From the NCBI RefSeq assembly GCF_000482785.1, contig NZ_AXWS01000007.1, positions 930,001-994,000 of the forward strand: a DNA stretch of 64,000 bases, written 5' to 3'. The translations under genes were made by a program, and so were the position numbers. The notes under the pieces were generated by a model that was not told the DNA's origin, did not search any database, and was given only the letters and a program-made list of their open reading frames with translations. This DNA is from Derxia gummosa DSM 723 (GTDB lineage Bacteria; Pseudomonadota; Gammaproteobacteria; Burkholderiales; Burkholderiaceae_E). Below are positions 50,950 to 59,170 of this stretch, in pieces (the stretch's first letter is position 1; each line of letters starts with the position of its first letter).

Positions 50950-51176
50950 GGGCCGGGGGCGGCTGGGAGGGAGGGCGCGCCGGCTGGCTGCGGCCCCCGC
51001 GTCGCGGGGGCTTCCCGGACGATCGGTGCCGGTACGGGCCGGTCCGCCAACTCGCCTTGCCGCTGCGCGACAAGGCTCAGACATGCGGACCTGAAGGCCT
51101 GCGGCCTTCGCCCGTACCGGCACCGATCGCCCGGCTTGCCAGAAGGCGCGCCCTCCCTCCCAGTCGCCCCCGGCCC
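50950..51176 (+). repeat. structured palindromic element, copy A
   Basis: An element of 227 bp with five nested or branched helices. The outer 32-bp stem is 50950-50981 with 51145-51176 (one mismatch). A side hairpin, CCCCCGCGTCGCGGGGG, is at 50994-51010. An inner perfect 20-bp stem is 51020-51039 with 51110-51129. A 51-nt stem-loop (51041-51091) has a 7-bp base (GGTCCGC/GCGGACC) and an inner GCCTTG/CAAGGC stem. A small hairpin, GAAGGCC-TGC-GGCCTTC, is at 51093-51109. The unpaired block GGCTTGCCAGAAGGCGC (51133-51149) is shared with copy B. No open reading frame with recognisable content crosses it. Confidence 0.92.
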
Positions 51177-51322
51177 TCCGTGAATGCTCGACACGGCTCG
51201 CGCTGCGCGCGTCGCGGGGGGAGCGGAACGCGCAGCGCTCCCGGCTGCCGTCGAACTGGCGCTGCTCCACCATCCCTCACGCCCTCCGCCCAAGCCCCAA
51301 CCCCCTCAGCAAGGCACGGGGG
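51177..51322. other. 146-bp spacer between the inverted structured elements
   Basis: No gene is seen. It contains two mutually exclusive hairpins: GGGAGCG/CGCTCCC (51219-51225 with 51236-51242) and a 10-bp GCGCTGCGCG/CGCGCAGCGC pairing (51200-51209 with 51229-51238). The rest is pyrimidine-rich on the plus strand. Confidence 0.6.
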
Positions 51323-51551
51323 GCGCCGAGGGTGGGGCGCGGGGTGGCGGCGCCTTCTGGCAAGCCTCGCGGCGGGCGGAGCGACGGGAGAGCGGCACAG
51401 CCGCTCAGGCCCGCATGTCTGAGCCTTGTCGCGCAGCGGCAAGGCGAGTTGGCGGGCCGGCCCGTCGCTCCGCCCGTCGCGAGGGAACCCGCCCGCGACG
51501 CGGGCGGGCGCAGCCAGCCGGCGCCGCCACCCCGCGCCCCACCCTCGGCGC
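51323..51551 (-). repeat. structured palindromic element, copy B (inverted)
   Basis: An inverted homologue of copy A. The outer stem 51323-51354 with 51520-51551 is a perfect 32 bp. The inner stem 51371-51388 with 51461-51478 has one mismatch. The small hairpin is GAGCGGC-ACA-GCCGCTC (51390-51406). The 51-nt core stem-loop is at 51408-51458 with base GGCCCGC/GCGGGCC. The side hairpin lies near 51489-51509. The core loops and the block at 51349-51365 are identical to copy A in reverse complement, but the stems differ with paired changes. It ends 29 bp before a TATAAT. Confidence 0.92.
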
Positions 51552-51579
51552 AAGAGCGCAGCCCGCCACCCCCGCCGCC

Positions 51580-51585
51580 TATAAT
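51580..51585 (+). promoter_or_regulatory. consensus -10 before the ferredoxin gene
   Basis: A perfect TATAAT lies 92 nt before the ferredoxin start. No good -35 is seen at 16-18 bp, where the sequence is GC-rich and close to the end of structured copy B. Confidence 0.45.
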
Positions 51586-51677
51586 CCGCCCCCATCCCAA
51601 ACCCGCATTCCTGCCGCAGCTTTCACATCGCGGCAGACCGCGCGACACCGCCCTTCCTCCCGGTCCAGAAGCCCGCC

Positions 51678-51986
51678 ATGTCCTACTTCAAGCGCCACAT
51701 GTTCATCTGCACCAACCAGCGCGACAAAGGCGAAGCCTGCTGCGCCGCGCACGACGCGCAGGCCATGGTCGATCACGCCAAGAAGCGCGTGAAGGCGGCC
51801 GGCGTCGGCGGCGAGGGCGGCGTGCGGGTGCAGAAGGCCGGCTGCCTCGGCCGCTGCGACGACGGCCCAGTCGCGGTCGTCTATCCCGAAGGCACCTGGT
51901 ACACCTTCATCGACAAGACCGACATCGACGAGATCGTCGACAGCCATCTCGTCGGCGGCACGCCGGTCGATCGCCTCAAGGTGTAA
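51678..51986 (+). CDS. thioredoxin-like [2Fe-2S] ferredoxin
   Basis: A 102-residue protein of the (2Fe-2S) thioredoxin-like ferredoxin family. FICTNQRDKGEACCAAH supplies the first Cys residues and KAGCLGRCDDGPVAVVYPEG the last two, in the family pattern C-x(10-12)-C ... C-x3-C. YTFIDKTDIDEIVDSHLVGG is the typical C-terminal part. It probably carries electrons in an undefined reaction. It lies 3 nt upstream of the alpha/beta hydrolase and both form an operon, a known beta-proteobacterial pair. Confidence 0.92.
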   Translation: MSYFKRHMFICTNQRDKGEACCAAHDAQAMVDHAKKRVKAAGVGGEGGVRVQKAGCLGRCDDGPVAVVYPEGTWYTFIDKTDIDEIVDSHLVGGTPVDRLKV

Positions 51987-51989
51987 GCG

Positions 51990-52658
51990 ATGGCGAGCAC
52001 GGTCGAATTCATCGACGGCGCGGCCGGCCCGATCGAGGTCGCGCTCGACACGCCCGACGCCGAGCGCTTCGCCACGCCGCGCGGCTTCGCGCTCGTGGGC
52101 CATCCGCATCCGCTGTTCGGCGGCACCAACACCAACAAGGTCGTGATGACGATCGCGCGGGCGCTGGTGCAGCTCGGCTTCATCGTCGCGCGGCCCAACT
52201 TCCGCGGCGTCGGCAAGACGGCCGGCGAACATGACGCCGGCAAGGGCGAAGCCGACGACAACACGCTCGTCGCGCGCACGCTCATCGCCCGCTTCCAGCC
52301 CGCGAGCGTCGTGCTCGGCGGCTTCTCGTTCGGCTCGTTCGTCACGACGCATGTGGCGCAGCGCCTCGCGGATGACGGTGTCGCCATCGAGAAGCTCGTG
52401 CTCGCCGGCACCGCCACCAGCCGCTGGAACGTGCTGCCCGTGCCCGCCGGCTCGCTCGTCGTGCACGGCGAGCTGGACGACACCGTGCCGCTGTCGTCGG
52501 TGCTCGACTGGGCCCGGCCGCAGGACCTGCCGGTCGTGGTCGTGCCCGGCGCCGACCATTTCTTCCACCGCAAGCTCGTGCCGCTCAAGCACCTCGTGCT
52601 CGACGCGCTCGCGCCGCGCATCCTCCCGGCCGACGAGGCCGGCGACGACGCGGCCTGA
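51990..52658 (+). CDS. alpha/beta hydrolase (YheT/CIB-like short form)
   Basis: A 222-residue hydrolase. GFALVGHPHPLFGGTNTNKV holds the oxyanion-type HPHPxxGG motif common to this small subgroup. The nucleophile elbow is in LGGFSFGSFVTTHVA, the acid region is VVHGELDDTVPLSSVLDW, and the His is in VVVPGADHFFHRKL. It is co-transcribed with the [2Fe-2S] ferredoxin. The substrate is unknown; related proteins are annotated only as alpha/beta hydrolases. Confidence 0.88.
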   Translation: MASTVEFIDGAAGPIEVALDTPDAERFATPRGFALVGHPHPLFGGTNTNKVVMTIARALVQLGFIVARPNFRGVGKTAGEHDAGKGEADDNTLVARTLIARFQPASVVLGGFSFGSFVTTHVAQRLADDGVAIEKLVLAGTATSRWNVLPVPAGSLVVHGELDDTVPLSSVLDWARPQDLPVVVVPGADHFFHRKLVPLKHLVLDALAPRILPADEAGDDAA

Positions 52659-52842
52659 CGATCCGGGCCGCGCCGCCCGGCCTCTTGCCGAAATGCGCCG
52701 CGCCCCGATTTCCGGTCCGGCCGGGCATCCCGCCCCGACAGCCCCGATCACCGCCAACCGCCCCGCCCGACGCGCGGGGCCGCTTCACCCGCCGCCCGTG
52801 CCGCCAGCGCGCCGGGCCGCCCTCCAAGACGAAGGTTCCGCC

Positions 52843-54075
52843 ATGCATCACCGCTTCACCGCCCGCCTGCGCGCCGTCGCGCTCGCGACCGCCGCCGCCC
52901 TGATCGCCGCCGCTGCGCCCGCCGCCGCCCAGGTGCCGCCGCCCGTCGTGGCCGCGCGCAGCTGGCTCGTGCTCGACGTCAACAGCGCCCAGATCCTCGC
53001 CATGAACGAGGCCGACACCCGCACCGACCCGGCCTCGCTCACCAAGCTCATGACCGCCTACCTCGTGTTCAACGCGATCAAGGCCGGCAGCCTGCACCTG
53101 ACCGACATGGTCCTGATCAGCGAGCGCGCCTGGAAGAGCGGCGGCAACAAGGAGTCGAGCCGCATGTTCGTCGAGGTGGGCAAGCAGGTGAGCGTGGACG
53201 ACCTGCTGCACGGGATGATCATCCAGTCGGGCAACGACGCGACCATCGCGCTGGCCGAGCGCGTCGGCGGCACCGAGGAGCAGTTCGCCGACCTCATGAA
53301 CCGCAAGGCGGCCGAGTTCGGCATGAAGAACTCGCACTTCAGCAACTCGCACGGCCTGAGCGACCCCAACCACTACTCGACCGCGCGCGACCTCGCGATC
53401 CTGGCCCAGCGTCTCGTCACCGACTTCCCCGAGTACCTGAGCTACTACTCGACCAAGGAGTACACCTACAACGGCATCAAGCAGGAGAACCGCAACCGCC
53501 TGCTCTGGCTCGACCCGTCGGTGGACGGCCTCAAGACCGGCTACACCGATCTGGCCGGCTGGTGCCTGATCGCCACTGCGCGCCGGCCCTTCCCGGCCGC
53601 GCCCGCCGCCGGCGCGGCGCCCGCCGACGGCCAGCCCCAGGCCGGCACGCCCGACGGCAACCGCCGCATCATCTCGGTGGTGGTGGGCGCGCAGAACGCC
53701 GCCGGCCGGGTGCAGGAATCGCAGAAGCTGCTCAACTACGCCTTCCAGAGCTATGACGACGTGCGTCTCTACGCCAAGGGCGCGACGGTGCAGACGATCC
53801 CGGTGTTCAAGGGCACGGCCGACACCGTGACGGCCGGCGTCGCGCGCGAGCTGGTGGTGAGCGTGCCGCGCGGCCAGGGCGAGAAGATCAAGGCGGCCGT
53901 CGAACGCAGCGAACGCCTCATCGCGCCGATCCAGGCCGGCCAGCAGGTCGGCACGATCAAGCTCACGCTCGACGGCAAGCCGGTGGGCGAGGTGCCGCTG
54001 GTGGCGCTCGGCAGCGTCAACAAGGCCGGCTTCATCGGCAGCACGATCGACGCCGTGCGCATGATGTTCAAGTGA
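52843..54075 (+). CDS. dacC: D-alanyl-D-alanine carboxypeptidase (PBP5/6 type)
   Basis: A 410-residue periplasmic penicillin-binding protein that trims the terminal D-Ala of peptidoglycan stem peptides. A signal peptide (residues 1-30, cut after AAPAAAQ) precedes the catalytic domain, which has the SxxK motif in [13 protein letters not shown], the SGN motif in [12 protein letters not shown] and KTG in [14 protein letters not shown]. The PBP5 C-terminal beta domain is followed by an amphipathic helix for membrane attachment. An Ala/Pro/Gly-rich insertion of about 25 residues ([16 protein letters not shown] region) follows the KTG motif and is absent from E. coli PBP5. The ATG at 52843 is used. 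Confidence 0.95.
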   Translation: MHHRFTARLRAVALATAAALIAAAAPAAAQVPPPVVAARSWLVLDVNSAQILAMNEADTRTDPASLTKLMTAYLVFNAIKAGSLHLTDMVLISERAWKSGGNKESSRMFVEVGKQVSVDDLLHGMIIQSGNDATIALAERVGGTEEQFADLMNRKAAEFGMKNSHFSNSHGLSDPNHYSTARDLAILAQRLVTDFPEYLSYYSTKEYTYNGIKQENRNRLLWLDPSVDGLKTGYTDLAGWCLIATARRPFPAAPAAGAAPADGQPQAGTPDGNRRIISVVVGAQNAAGRVQESQKLLNYAFQSYDDVRLYAKGATVQTIPVFKGTADTVTAGVARELVVSVPRGQGEKIKAAVERSERLIAPIQAGQQVGTIKLTLDGKPVGEVPLVALGSVNKAGFIGSTIDAVRMMFK

Positions 54076-54089
54076 CTCCGGGAGGAACC

Positions 54090-54365
54090 ATGGCCGAACC
54101 GCAGAACCTCGACAGCCTGATCGAATACCCGGTCGACTTCCCCATCAAGATCATGGGCAAGCGCCACGACGACTTCGCCAACACGATGGTGACGATCGTC
54201 CTGCGCCACGCGCCCGACTGGGACTCGGCCACGCTGGAGATGCGTCCGAGCAAGAGCGGCAGTTACCTGAGCCTCACCGCCACCATCCGCGCGGTGAACC
54301 GCCAGCAGCTCGACGCGCTGTACACCGAGCTGTCGGGGCATCCGATGGTGTCGGTGGTGCTGTGA
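54090..54365 (+). CDS. ybeD: DUF493 (YbeD) family protein
   Basis: A 91-residue small protein with a regulatory ferredoxin-like fold; [20 protein letters not shown] and [20 protein letters not shown] are the family hallmarks. The ATG at 54090 is chosen because GGAGGA lies 3-4 nt upstream, in preference to an in-frame start at 54072. It overlaps lipB by four bases (GTGA). The order dacC-ybeD-lipB is the same as in E. coli. The biochemical role is unknown, though it is always linked to lipoate genes. Confidence 0.93.
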   Translation: MAEPQNLDSLIEYPVDFPIKIMGKRHDDFANTMVTIVLRHAPDWDSATLEMRPSKSGSYLSLTATIRAVNRQQLDALYTELSGHPMVSVVL

Positions 54366-55096
54366 GCGCGCTGCCCGAGGCGGGCTCGGCGACGATCGCA
54401 ACCGACGCGCTCGCGGCCGGAAACCCGCCGCCCGCGAAGCGCGTCGCGCCCTTCGCGCCGGTGGTGCGCCGGCTGGGCCGCGTGCCCTATGAGCCGACCG
54501 TCGAGGCGATGCGCGAACTCACCGCCGCCCGCACGCCCGACACGCCCGACGAGGTCTGGGTGCTGGAGCACGAGCCGGTCTACACGCTGGGCCAGGCCGG
54601 CAAGCCCGAGCACCTGCTGCGTGCCAACGGCATCCCGATGGTGCAGACCGATCGCGGCGGGCAGATCACCTATCACGGCCCCGGCCAGGTGATCGTCTAT
54701 CTGATGGTCGACCTGCGCCGGCGCGGCTACCTCGTGAAGGAGGCGGTGCAGCGCATCGAGCAGGCCGTCATCGACACGCTGGCGCGCCACGGCATCGCGG
54801 CCGACCGCAAGGCCGGCGCGCCCGGCGTGTACCTGCTCGAACCCGGCCCGGACGGCAGGCGCCAGCCCGGCGCCAAGATCGCCGCGCTCGGCCTGCGGGT
54901 GCGCAACGGCTGCACTTATCACGGCGTCGCGCTCAACGTCGCGATGGACCTCGCTCCCTTCGCCGACATCAATCCCTGCGGCTACGCCGGACTGGAGACG
55001 ACCGACATGGCGCATGCCGGCGTCGCGCTGGCCTGGGACACGGCGGCCACCGGACTGGCCGACGAGTTGCTTCGGCAGATCGGCCGGCCGGCCTGA
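54362..55096 (+). CDS. lipB: lipoyl(octanoyl) transferase
   Basis: A 244-residue enzyme that moves octanoyl groups from acyl carrier protein to lipoyl domains. [20 protein letters not shown], the signature [20 protein letters not shown], the catalytic Lys in [20 protein letters not shown] and the Cys in [14 protein letters not shown] are all present. The start is GTG at 54362, overlapping the ybeD stop. The first 35 residues are a non-conserved extension, so an internal start is possible. Its partner lipA follows after a small membrane protein gene. Confidence 0.95.
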   Translation: MSALPEAGSATIATDALAAGNPPPAKRVAPFAPVVRRLGRVPYEPTVEAMRELTAARTPDTPDEVWVLEHEPVYTLGQAGKPEHLLRANGIPMVQTDRGGQITYHGPGQVIVYLMVDLRRRGYLVKEAVQRIEQAVIDTLARHGIAADRKAGAPGVYLLEPGPDGRRQPGAKIAALGLRVRNGCTYHGVALNVAMDLAPFADINPCGYAGLETTDMAHAGVALAWDTAATGLADELLRQIGRPA

Positions 55097-55299
55097 AATC
55101 GGGGCGGGCGCCGGCGGACGGGGCCGATAGCGTCGGCGGTCCGCACGCCTGCATCCACCCCGGTTCCGCCCCGCCCGCGCTGATGCCGCGCCGCACCGAA
55201 TGACGCAATTCGAGCGTTCCGGCGCCACGCGCGCATGCCAGCATCGCCGGCATTCCGTCGCCAGCCCCGGCCGCCCGCGCCGCTCCGAGAACACCTCCG

Positions 55300-55710
55300 A
55301 TGACCGATTCCCTCCGCGCCACCCCGCCTGCCCGCCGGCTCGGCGACCACCTCGCCTTCGCCACCGCGCTCGCGCTCACGCTCGTCATGGCTTGGGCGGC
55401 GGCGGACTCGAAGGCGAGCTACGTGTTTCCGCTGAGGCTGCATGTGCAGATGCACTTCCTCACCTTCGCGCTGTTCGGCGCCGTGTGGGCGCGCGGACTG
55501 CCGCGCGTGAACGTGCTGTGGATCGTGGGGGCGATCTGGGCCTTCGGCTTCGCGCACGAGGGCTGGCAGATCATCGGTCACCGCCACGGCTTCGAGACGC
55601 ATGACGCGATCATCGACGGCCTCGGCGGCACGGCGGGCGCGCTGCTGATGCGGCTCGCGACCTCGGTATCGCTGCTGCTGCCACGCGGCAATTCGGGCGC
55701 GGCGGGCTGA
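55300..55710 (+). CDS. small VanZ-like membrane protein between lipB and lipA
   Basis: A 136-residue protein with four hydrophobic segments. The third quarter ([20 protein letters not shown] followed by [12 protein letters not shown]) has the E-x-x-Q ... H/R ... D-x-x-D-G-x-G layout seen in VanZ-like domains, weakly matching the larger VanZ gene at 49782. A role in lipoylation is not indicated. It occupies the 810-bp gap between lipB and lipA, which are usually adjacent or nearly so. Coding is supported by codon bias, but family assignment is tentative. Confidence 0.6.
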   Translation: MTDSLRATPPARRLGDHLAFATALALTLVMAWAAADSKASYVFPLRLHVQMHFLTFALFGAVWARGLPRVNVLWIVGAIWAFGFAHEGWQIIGHRHGFETHDAIIDGLGGTAGALLMRLATSVSLLLPRGNSGAAG

Positions 55711-55906
55711 GGGGCGGCTGGGTCGACGTGGCGCCGCCCCTCAGCCCGCACGCGCGGCGGTCTCGGATCGGGCCGGCGCCCCACCCTGCCGCCGACCGGG
55801 CCACGCGCAGTGCCCGCCACCCCCTGTGGCACACTCCCACGCCCCATTCCGGCCGTCCCGCCACACCTTCGAGCGGGCCTCGTCGCGTGTCTCGAAGCGA
55901 GTCCAA

Positions 55907-56947
55907 ATGACCAGCCAAGCCCCCGAAGCCGCCACCCCCGGCACTCCCGTCGCAGGCGCCACCAGCGCCGAGCGCACCGTCCGCGAAGCCCAGCCGCGCG
56001 AGTCCTACGACCCGACCGCCAAGCAGAAGGCCGAAGCCAAGACCGCCCGCATCCCCATCAAGATCGCCCCGCACGAAATCCTCCGGAAGCCGGAATGGAT
56101 CCGCGTGAAGGCCGGCTCGTCGAGCGGCCGCTTCATGGAGATCAAGGACATCCTGCGCAGCAACAAGCTCGTCACCGTCTGCGAGGAAGCCTCCTGCCCC
56201 AACATCGGCGAATGCTTCGGCAAGGGCACGGCCACCTTCATGATCATGGGCGACAAGTGCACGCGCCGCTGCCCGTTCTGCGACGTGGGCCATGGCCGCC
56301 CCGACCCGCTCGACACCGAGGAGCCCGCGCGCCTCGCCAGGACGATCGCCGACCTGCGCCTGCGCTACGTCGTCATCACCAGCGTCGACCGCGATGACCT
56401 GCGCGACGGCGGCGCCCAGCACTTCGTCGATTGCATCACCGAGACGCGCAAGCTCTCGCCCGCGACGCAGATCGAGGTGCTCGTGCCCGACTTCCGCGGC
56501 CGTCTCGACAAGGCGCTCGACTGCTTCGCGGCCGGCCTGCCCGACGTGATGAACCACAACCTCGAAACCGTGCCGCGTCTGTACAAGGAAGCGCGTCCGG
56601 GCGCCGACTACGCCCACTCGCTCAAGCTGCTCAAGGACTTCAAGGCGCGCCATCCGGCGGTCGCCACCAAGAGCGGCCTGATGGTCGGCCTGGGCGAGAC
56701 GGATGACGAAATCCTCGACGTCATGCGCGACATGCGCGCGCACGACATCGACATGCTCACCATCGGCCAGTACCTCGCGCCCTCGGGCCATCACCTGCCG
56801 GTGCGCCGCTATGTGCATCCGGACGTGTTCGCGATGTTCGAGGCGAAGGCGATGGAGATGGGCTTCAGCCACGCGGCCGTCGGCGCGATGGTGCGGTCGA
56901 GCTATCACGCCGACCAGCAGGCGCACGCGGCGGGCTTCGCCGAGTGA
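55907..56947 (+). CDS. lipA: lipoyl synthase
   Basis: A 346-residue radical-SAM enzyme that inserts two sulfurs into octanoylated proteins. The auxiliary cluster [16 protein letters not shown] and the radical-SAM cluster in [13 protein letters not shown] are present, followed by [35 protein letters not shown] and the C-terminal RSSYHADQ (Ser ligand). The ATG at 55907 gives an N-terminal low-complexity extension of about 40 residues before the conserved region. An upstream in-frame ATG at 55826 is less likely. Confidence 0.97.
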   Translation: MTSQAPEAATPGTPVAGATSAERTVREAQPRESYDPTAKQKAEAKTARIPIKIAPHEILRKPEWIRVKAGSSSGRFMEIKDILRSNKLVTVCEEASCPNIGECFGKGTATFMIMGDKCTRRCPFCDVGHGRPDPLDTEEPARLARTIADLRLRYVVITSVDRDDLRDGGAQHFVDCITETRKLSPATQIEVLVPDFRGRLDKALDCFAAGLPDVMNHNLETVPRLYKEARPGADYAHSLKLLKDFKARHPAVATKSGLMVGLGETDDEILDVMRDMRAHDIDMLTIGQYLAPSGHHLPVRRYVHPDVFAMFEAKAMEMGFSHAAVGAMVRSSYHADQQAHAAGFAE

Positions 56948-57143
56948 TGCCGGCAGGGGCACCGGTCGGCGCTCCTTCGGCACGACGCGGCGCCCGCGCC
57001 TGAGCCTGCCGCCGCCGAGGTGCTGACGCCCCTCGGGGCGCGCACTCCGCCCCCGCTCCGTCCGGCGGGTCGCAACACATTCCTGCATCCGCCATCGCGC
57101 GGGCCGGCTAGGCTCGCGGCTCCTCACCTCCCGGAGCCGAACG

Positions 57144-57698
57144 ATGAGCGACACCGCCTTCCCTCTCGCACCGAGCCGCACCGCGCGGCGCCGCTGGCTG
57201 CGCGCCGGCATCGCGGTGGCGGGCGTGGGCGTGGCGGGCTTCGTCGGACTCAAGCTGCTGCGGCGCGGCCGGCGCTATGTGCCGCCCGAGGTGGCGGCGC
57301 CGGAACTGGGCGGCACCGATCTGGCGAGTGGCGCGGCCTTCGACCTCGCCACGCTGCGCGGCAACGTGGTGCTGGTCGAGTTCTGGGCGACTTGGTGCGG
57401 CTACTGCCTGCGCAACCTGCCCGAGGTCGAGCGTTTCGCGGCCGAGTACCGCGACCGGGGTCTGCGCGTGGTGGGCATGTCGATCGACGAGGACGCGGGC
57501 GCGCTCAAGGACTTCATCGCGCGCCGCCCGCCGCACTGGCCGGTACTGCGCCAGGCCGATGCCCGAGGCAATTTCGCGCCGGTGAAGACCGTGCCGAGCT
57601 TCTACGTGGTGGACCGCGAAGGGCACACCGTGCTGCGCTGGCAGGGCGAGCTGGAAGGCGAGATGCGCGACCGCGTGGCCGCGCTGTTCAAGGCCTGA
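57144..57698 (+). CDS. TlpA-like membrane-anchored thioredoxin
   Basis: A 184-residue thiol-disulfide protein with a Tat-like or anchor N-terminus (ARRRWLRAGIAVAGVGVAGF, residues 14-35) and a thioredoxin fold with active site EFWATWCGYCLRNLPEV (WCGYC) and cis-Pro in TVPSFYVVDREG. The unusual Gly-Tyr dipeptide between the Cys residues suggests an adjusted redox potential. The SRTARRRWL stretch contains twin Arg, but Tat export is not certain. It is convergent, with only 7 nt between stops, with another TlpA-like gene. Confidence 0.88.
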   Translation: MSDTAFPLAPSRTARRRWLRAGIAVAGVGVAGFVGLKLLRRGRRYVPPEVAAPELGGTDLASGAAFDLATLRGNVVLVEFWATWCGYCLRNLPEVERFAAEYRDRGLRVVGMSIDEDAGALKDFIARRPPHWPVLRQADARGNFAPVKTVPSFYVVDREGHTVLRWQGELEGEMRDRVAALFKA

Positions 57699-57705
57699 CG
57701 GCGGC

Positions 57706-58287
57706 TCAGGCCGCCGCCAGTTCCGCCGCGACCGTCTTCTCGAACTGCGCCCAGTCGGGCTCGCCCACGTAGCGCTGGACGATGGCGCCGCGCTTGTCGA
57801 GCAGGAAGCTCGTGGGCGTCGCGCGGATGCCGTCGAAGGCCTTGGCAATCGCGCCGTCGAGGTCGATCGCGACCTTGAACGGCAGCGCGCGCTCCTGCGC
57901 GAAGTTGGCGACGTAATCGGGCCGGTCATAGCTCATCGCCACCGCCACCGTCTCGTAGCCCTGGCCGGCCAGACGCTTGTGCGCCTCGGCCAGCGCCGGC
58001 ATTTCGTGCACGCAGGTCGTGCAGGACGTGGCCCAGAAATTCACCAGCACGACCTTGCCGCGCAGGTCGGACAGCTTGAGCGACTCGCCCGCGAGCGTGC
58101 GCAGCGCGACGTCCGGCACCTGGGTGCGACCGGCGCCGAGCAGCGTCCAGCCGCCGGCCGCGACGGCCACCGCCGCCGCGCCGCCGCCGATGAGCAGACC
58201 GCGCCGTGCGGCCGACGGCGCGCCGCCGGTGGCACCGGACGACGAAGAAGCGACGGGGGATGGCGAAGACGGATTCTGGGCAGTCAT
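57706..58287 (-). CDS. TlpA-like protein with CTTC active site
   Basis: A 193-residue thiol-disulfide protein. A Ser/Ala/Pro-rich start is followed by RRGLLIGGGAAAVAVAAGGW (anchor or signal, residues 28-50). The thioredoxin domain has VNFWATSCTTCVHEMPALAE, with the active site C-T-T-C and Ser in place of the usual Trp-Cys Trp. The cis-Pro segment is ATPTSFLLDKRG. This motif occurs in several beta-proteobacterial TlpA relatives. A TATAAT lies about 36 nt before the ATG. Confidence 0.9.
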   Translation of the reverse strand: MTAQNPSSPSPVASSSSGATGGAPSAARRGLLIGGGAAAVAVAAGGWTLLGAGRTQVPDVALRTLAGESLKLSDLRGKVVLVNFWATSCTTCVHEMPALAEAHKRLAGQGYETVAVAMSYDRPDYVANFAQERALPFKVAIDLDGAIAKAFDGIRATPTSFLLDKRGAIVQRYVGEPDWAQFEKTVAAELAAA

Positions 58288-58323
58288 GATGGCGGCTCGA
58301 CGGCGGGGCAGCGGAAGCCGCCG

Positions 58324-58329
58324 ATTATA
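58324..58329 (-). promoter_or_regulatory. consensus -10 upstream of the CTTC TlpA-like gene
   Basis: TATAAT on the minus strand, 36 nt before the start codon at 58287. No clear -35 is seen. Confidence 0.45.
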
Positions 58330-58476
58330 GGAAGCACCGGTACTCGCCGCTTTCGGCCGGCTTGCCGCGCTGCGCTGGTGGGGTCTGAGCGACCGGCGGC
58401 GCGATTCGGCATGACAGGACCGAGCCGCATCACCGCCACGTTCCGTCCGGCCCGACGCTCCGCCGCGCCAGCCCGC

Positions 58477-58863
58477 TCAGGACGGGGCCACCGTCCGGCG
58501 CCAGCGCGCCCCGGCCCGGTCACCGAGCCGGCGCAGCAGCGCCAGTGGCGCGACCGCGTCGAGCAGGCGTTGCAGTCCGCCCGCCGGCACCGCGCCCCCC
58601 ACGGCCGGAAATTCGGCCGCGGCCGCCACCGGATGCGCCAGCAGCTCGACGCGGGCATCGCTCCAGGCCTCGACCACGAACGGGCCCGCGCCACTCGCAC
58701 GCAGGCACATGCCGGCATCGAGCACGTGATCGCCGCTGGCCGAGCCGGTCTCGGTAATCCAGACCCGCCCTCGCCGCACGCACAGCACGCTGCCGCGCGC
58801 CGCCTCCAGTGTCACTGCCGAACCCGCGTCGAGCGCGAGCGCCCCATCCTGCTTCGCCGTCAT
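58477..58863 (-). CDS. DUF2917 family protein
   Basis: A 128-residue protein with a small cupin-like beta fold: ALDAGSAVTLEAARGSVLCV, RRGRVWITETGSASGDHVLDAG and GPFVVEAWSDARVEL are characteristic of DUF2917. No signal or membrane segment is found. The ATG at 58861-58863 is chosen over an upstream in-frame ATG. In Burkholderiales such genes lie next to and divergent from a LysR regulator, as here, which suggests regulation by it. Function unknown. Confidence 0.85.
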   Translation of the reverse strand: MTAKQDGALALDAGSAVTLEAARGSVLCVRRGRVWITETGSASGDHVLDAGMCLRASGAGPFVVEAWSDARVELLAHPVAAAAEFPAVGGAVPAGGLQRLLDAVAPLALLRRLGDRAGARWRRTVAPS

Positions 58864-59170
58864 GGCCCTCTCCCCGACATGCGGCCTCGCATGCATGCAT
58901 CGCATGCATCATGAGAATGCGTGCGGGCCATGCGACAGCGCCACGCGGTTCGCTGGCGGCCCATCCGTCGGCGCCTGCGTGGAAAAACATGTCGATGGAA
59001 CCAGTGTGGCGAGCCTGCTCCCCGACCGACAAACGAAATCCCTGCGCATAATGCATGCACAGATCGCATTCATAGCGCATGAGCGGCCCGCCCCCGCGTC
59101 CGCCCCCCTTGCGGCACGGATGCCGGGCGGGCCGGCAGGCGCGTTCGCACGGCCCCCAACGGAGACGACC
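58864..59170. promoter_or_regulatory. divergent regulatory region with CGCATGCAT repeats
   Basis: This is the 307-bp gap between DUF2917 and the LysR gene. It has no gene but contains two direct copies of CGCATGCAT (58888-58896 and 58901-58909) spaced 13 bp apart, and further ATGCATGCA at 59051-59059. The repeats are partly palindromic and are candidate binding sites for the adjacent LysR protein. Confidence 0.45.

Noticed and set aside
50356-51273. Minus-strand open frame running through structured element A
   Set aside because: Its translation is arginine/proline-rich and simply reads the palindromic stems; there is no domain or start signal.
57020-57045. GCCCCTCGGGGC hairpin after lipA as terminator
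   Set aside because: The stem is short (5-6 bp) and no T run follows, so it is not supported as a terminator.
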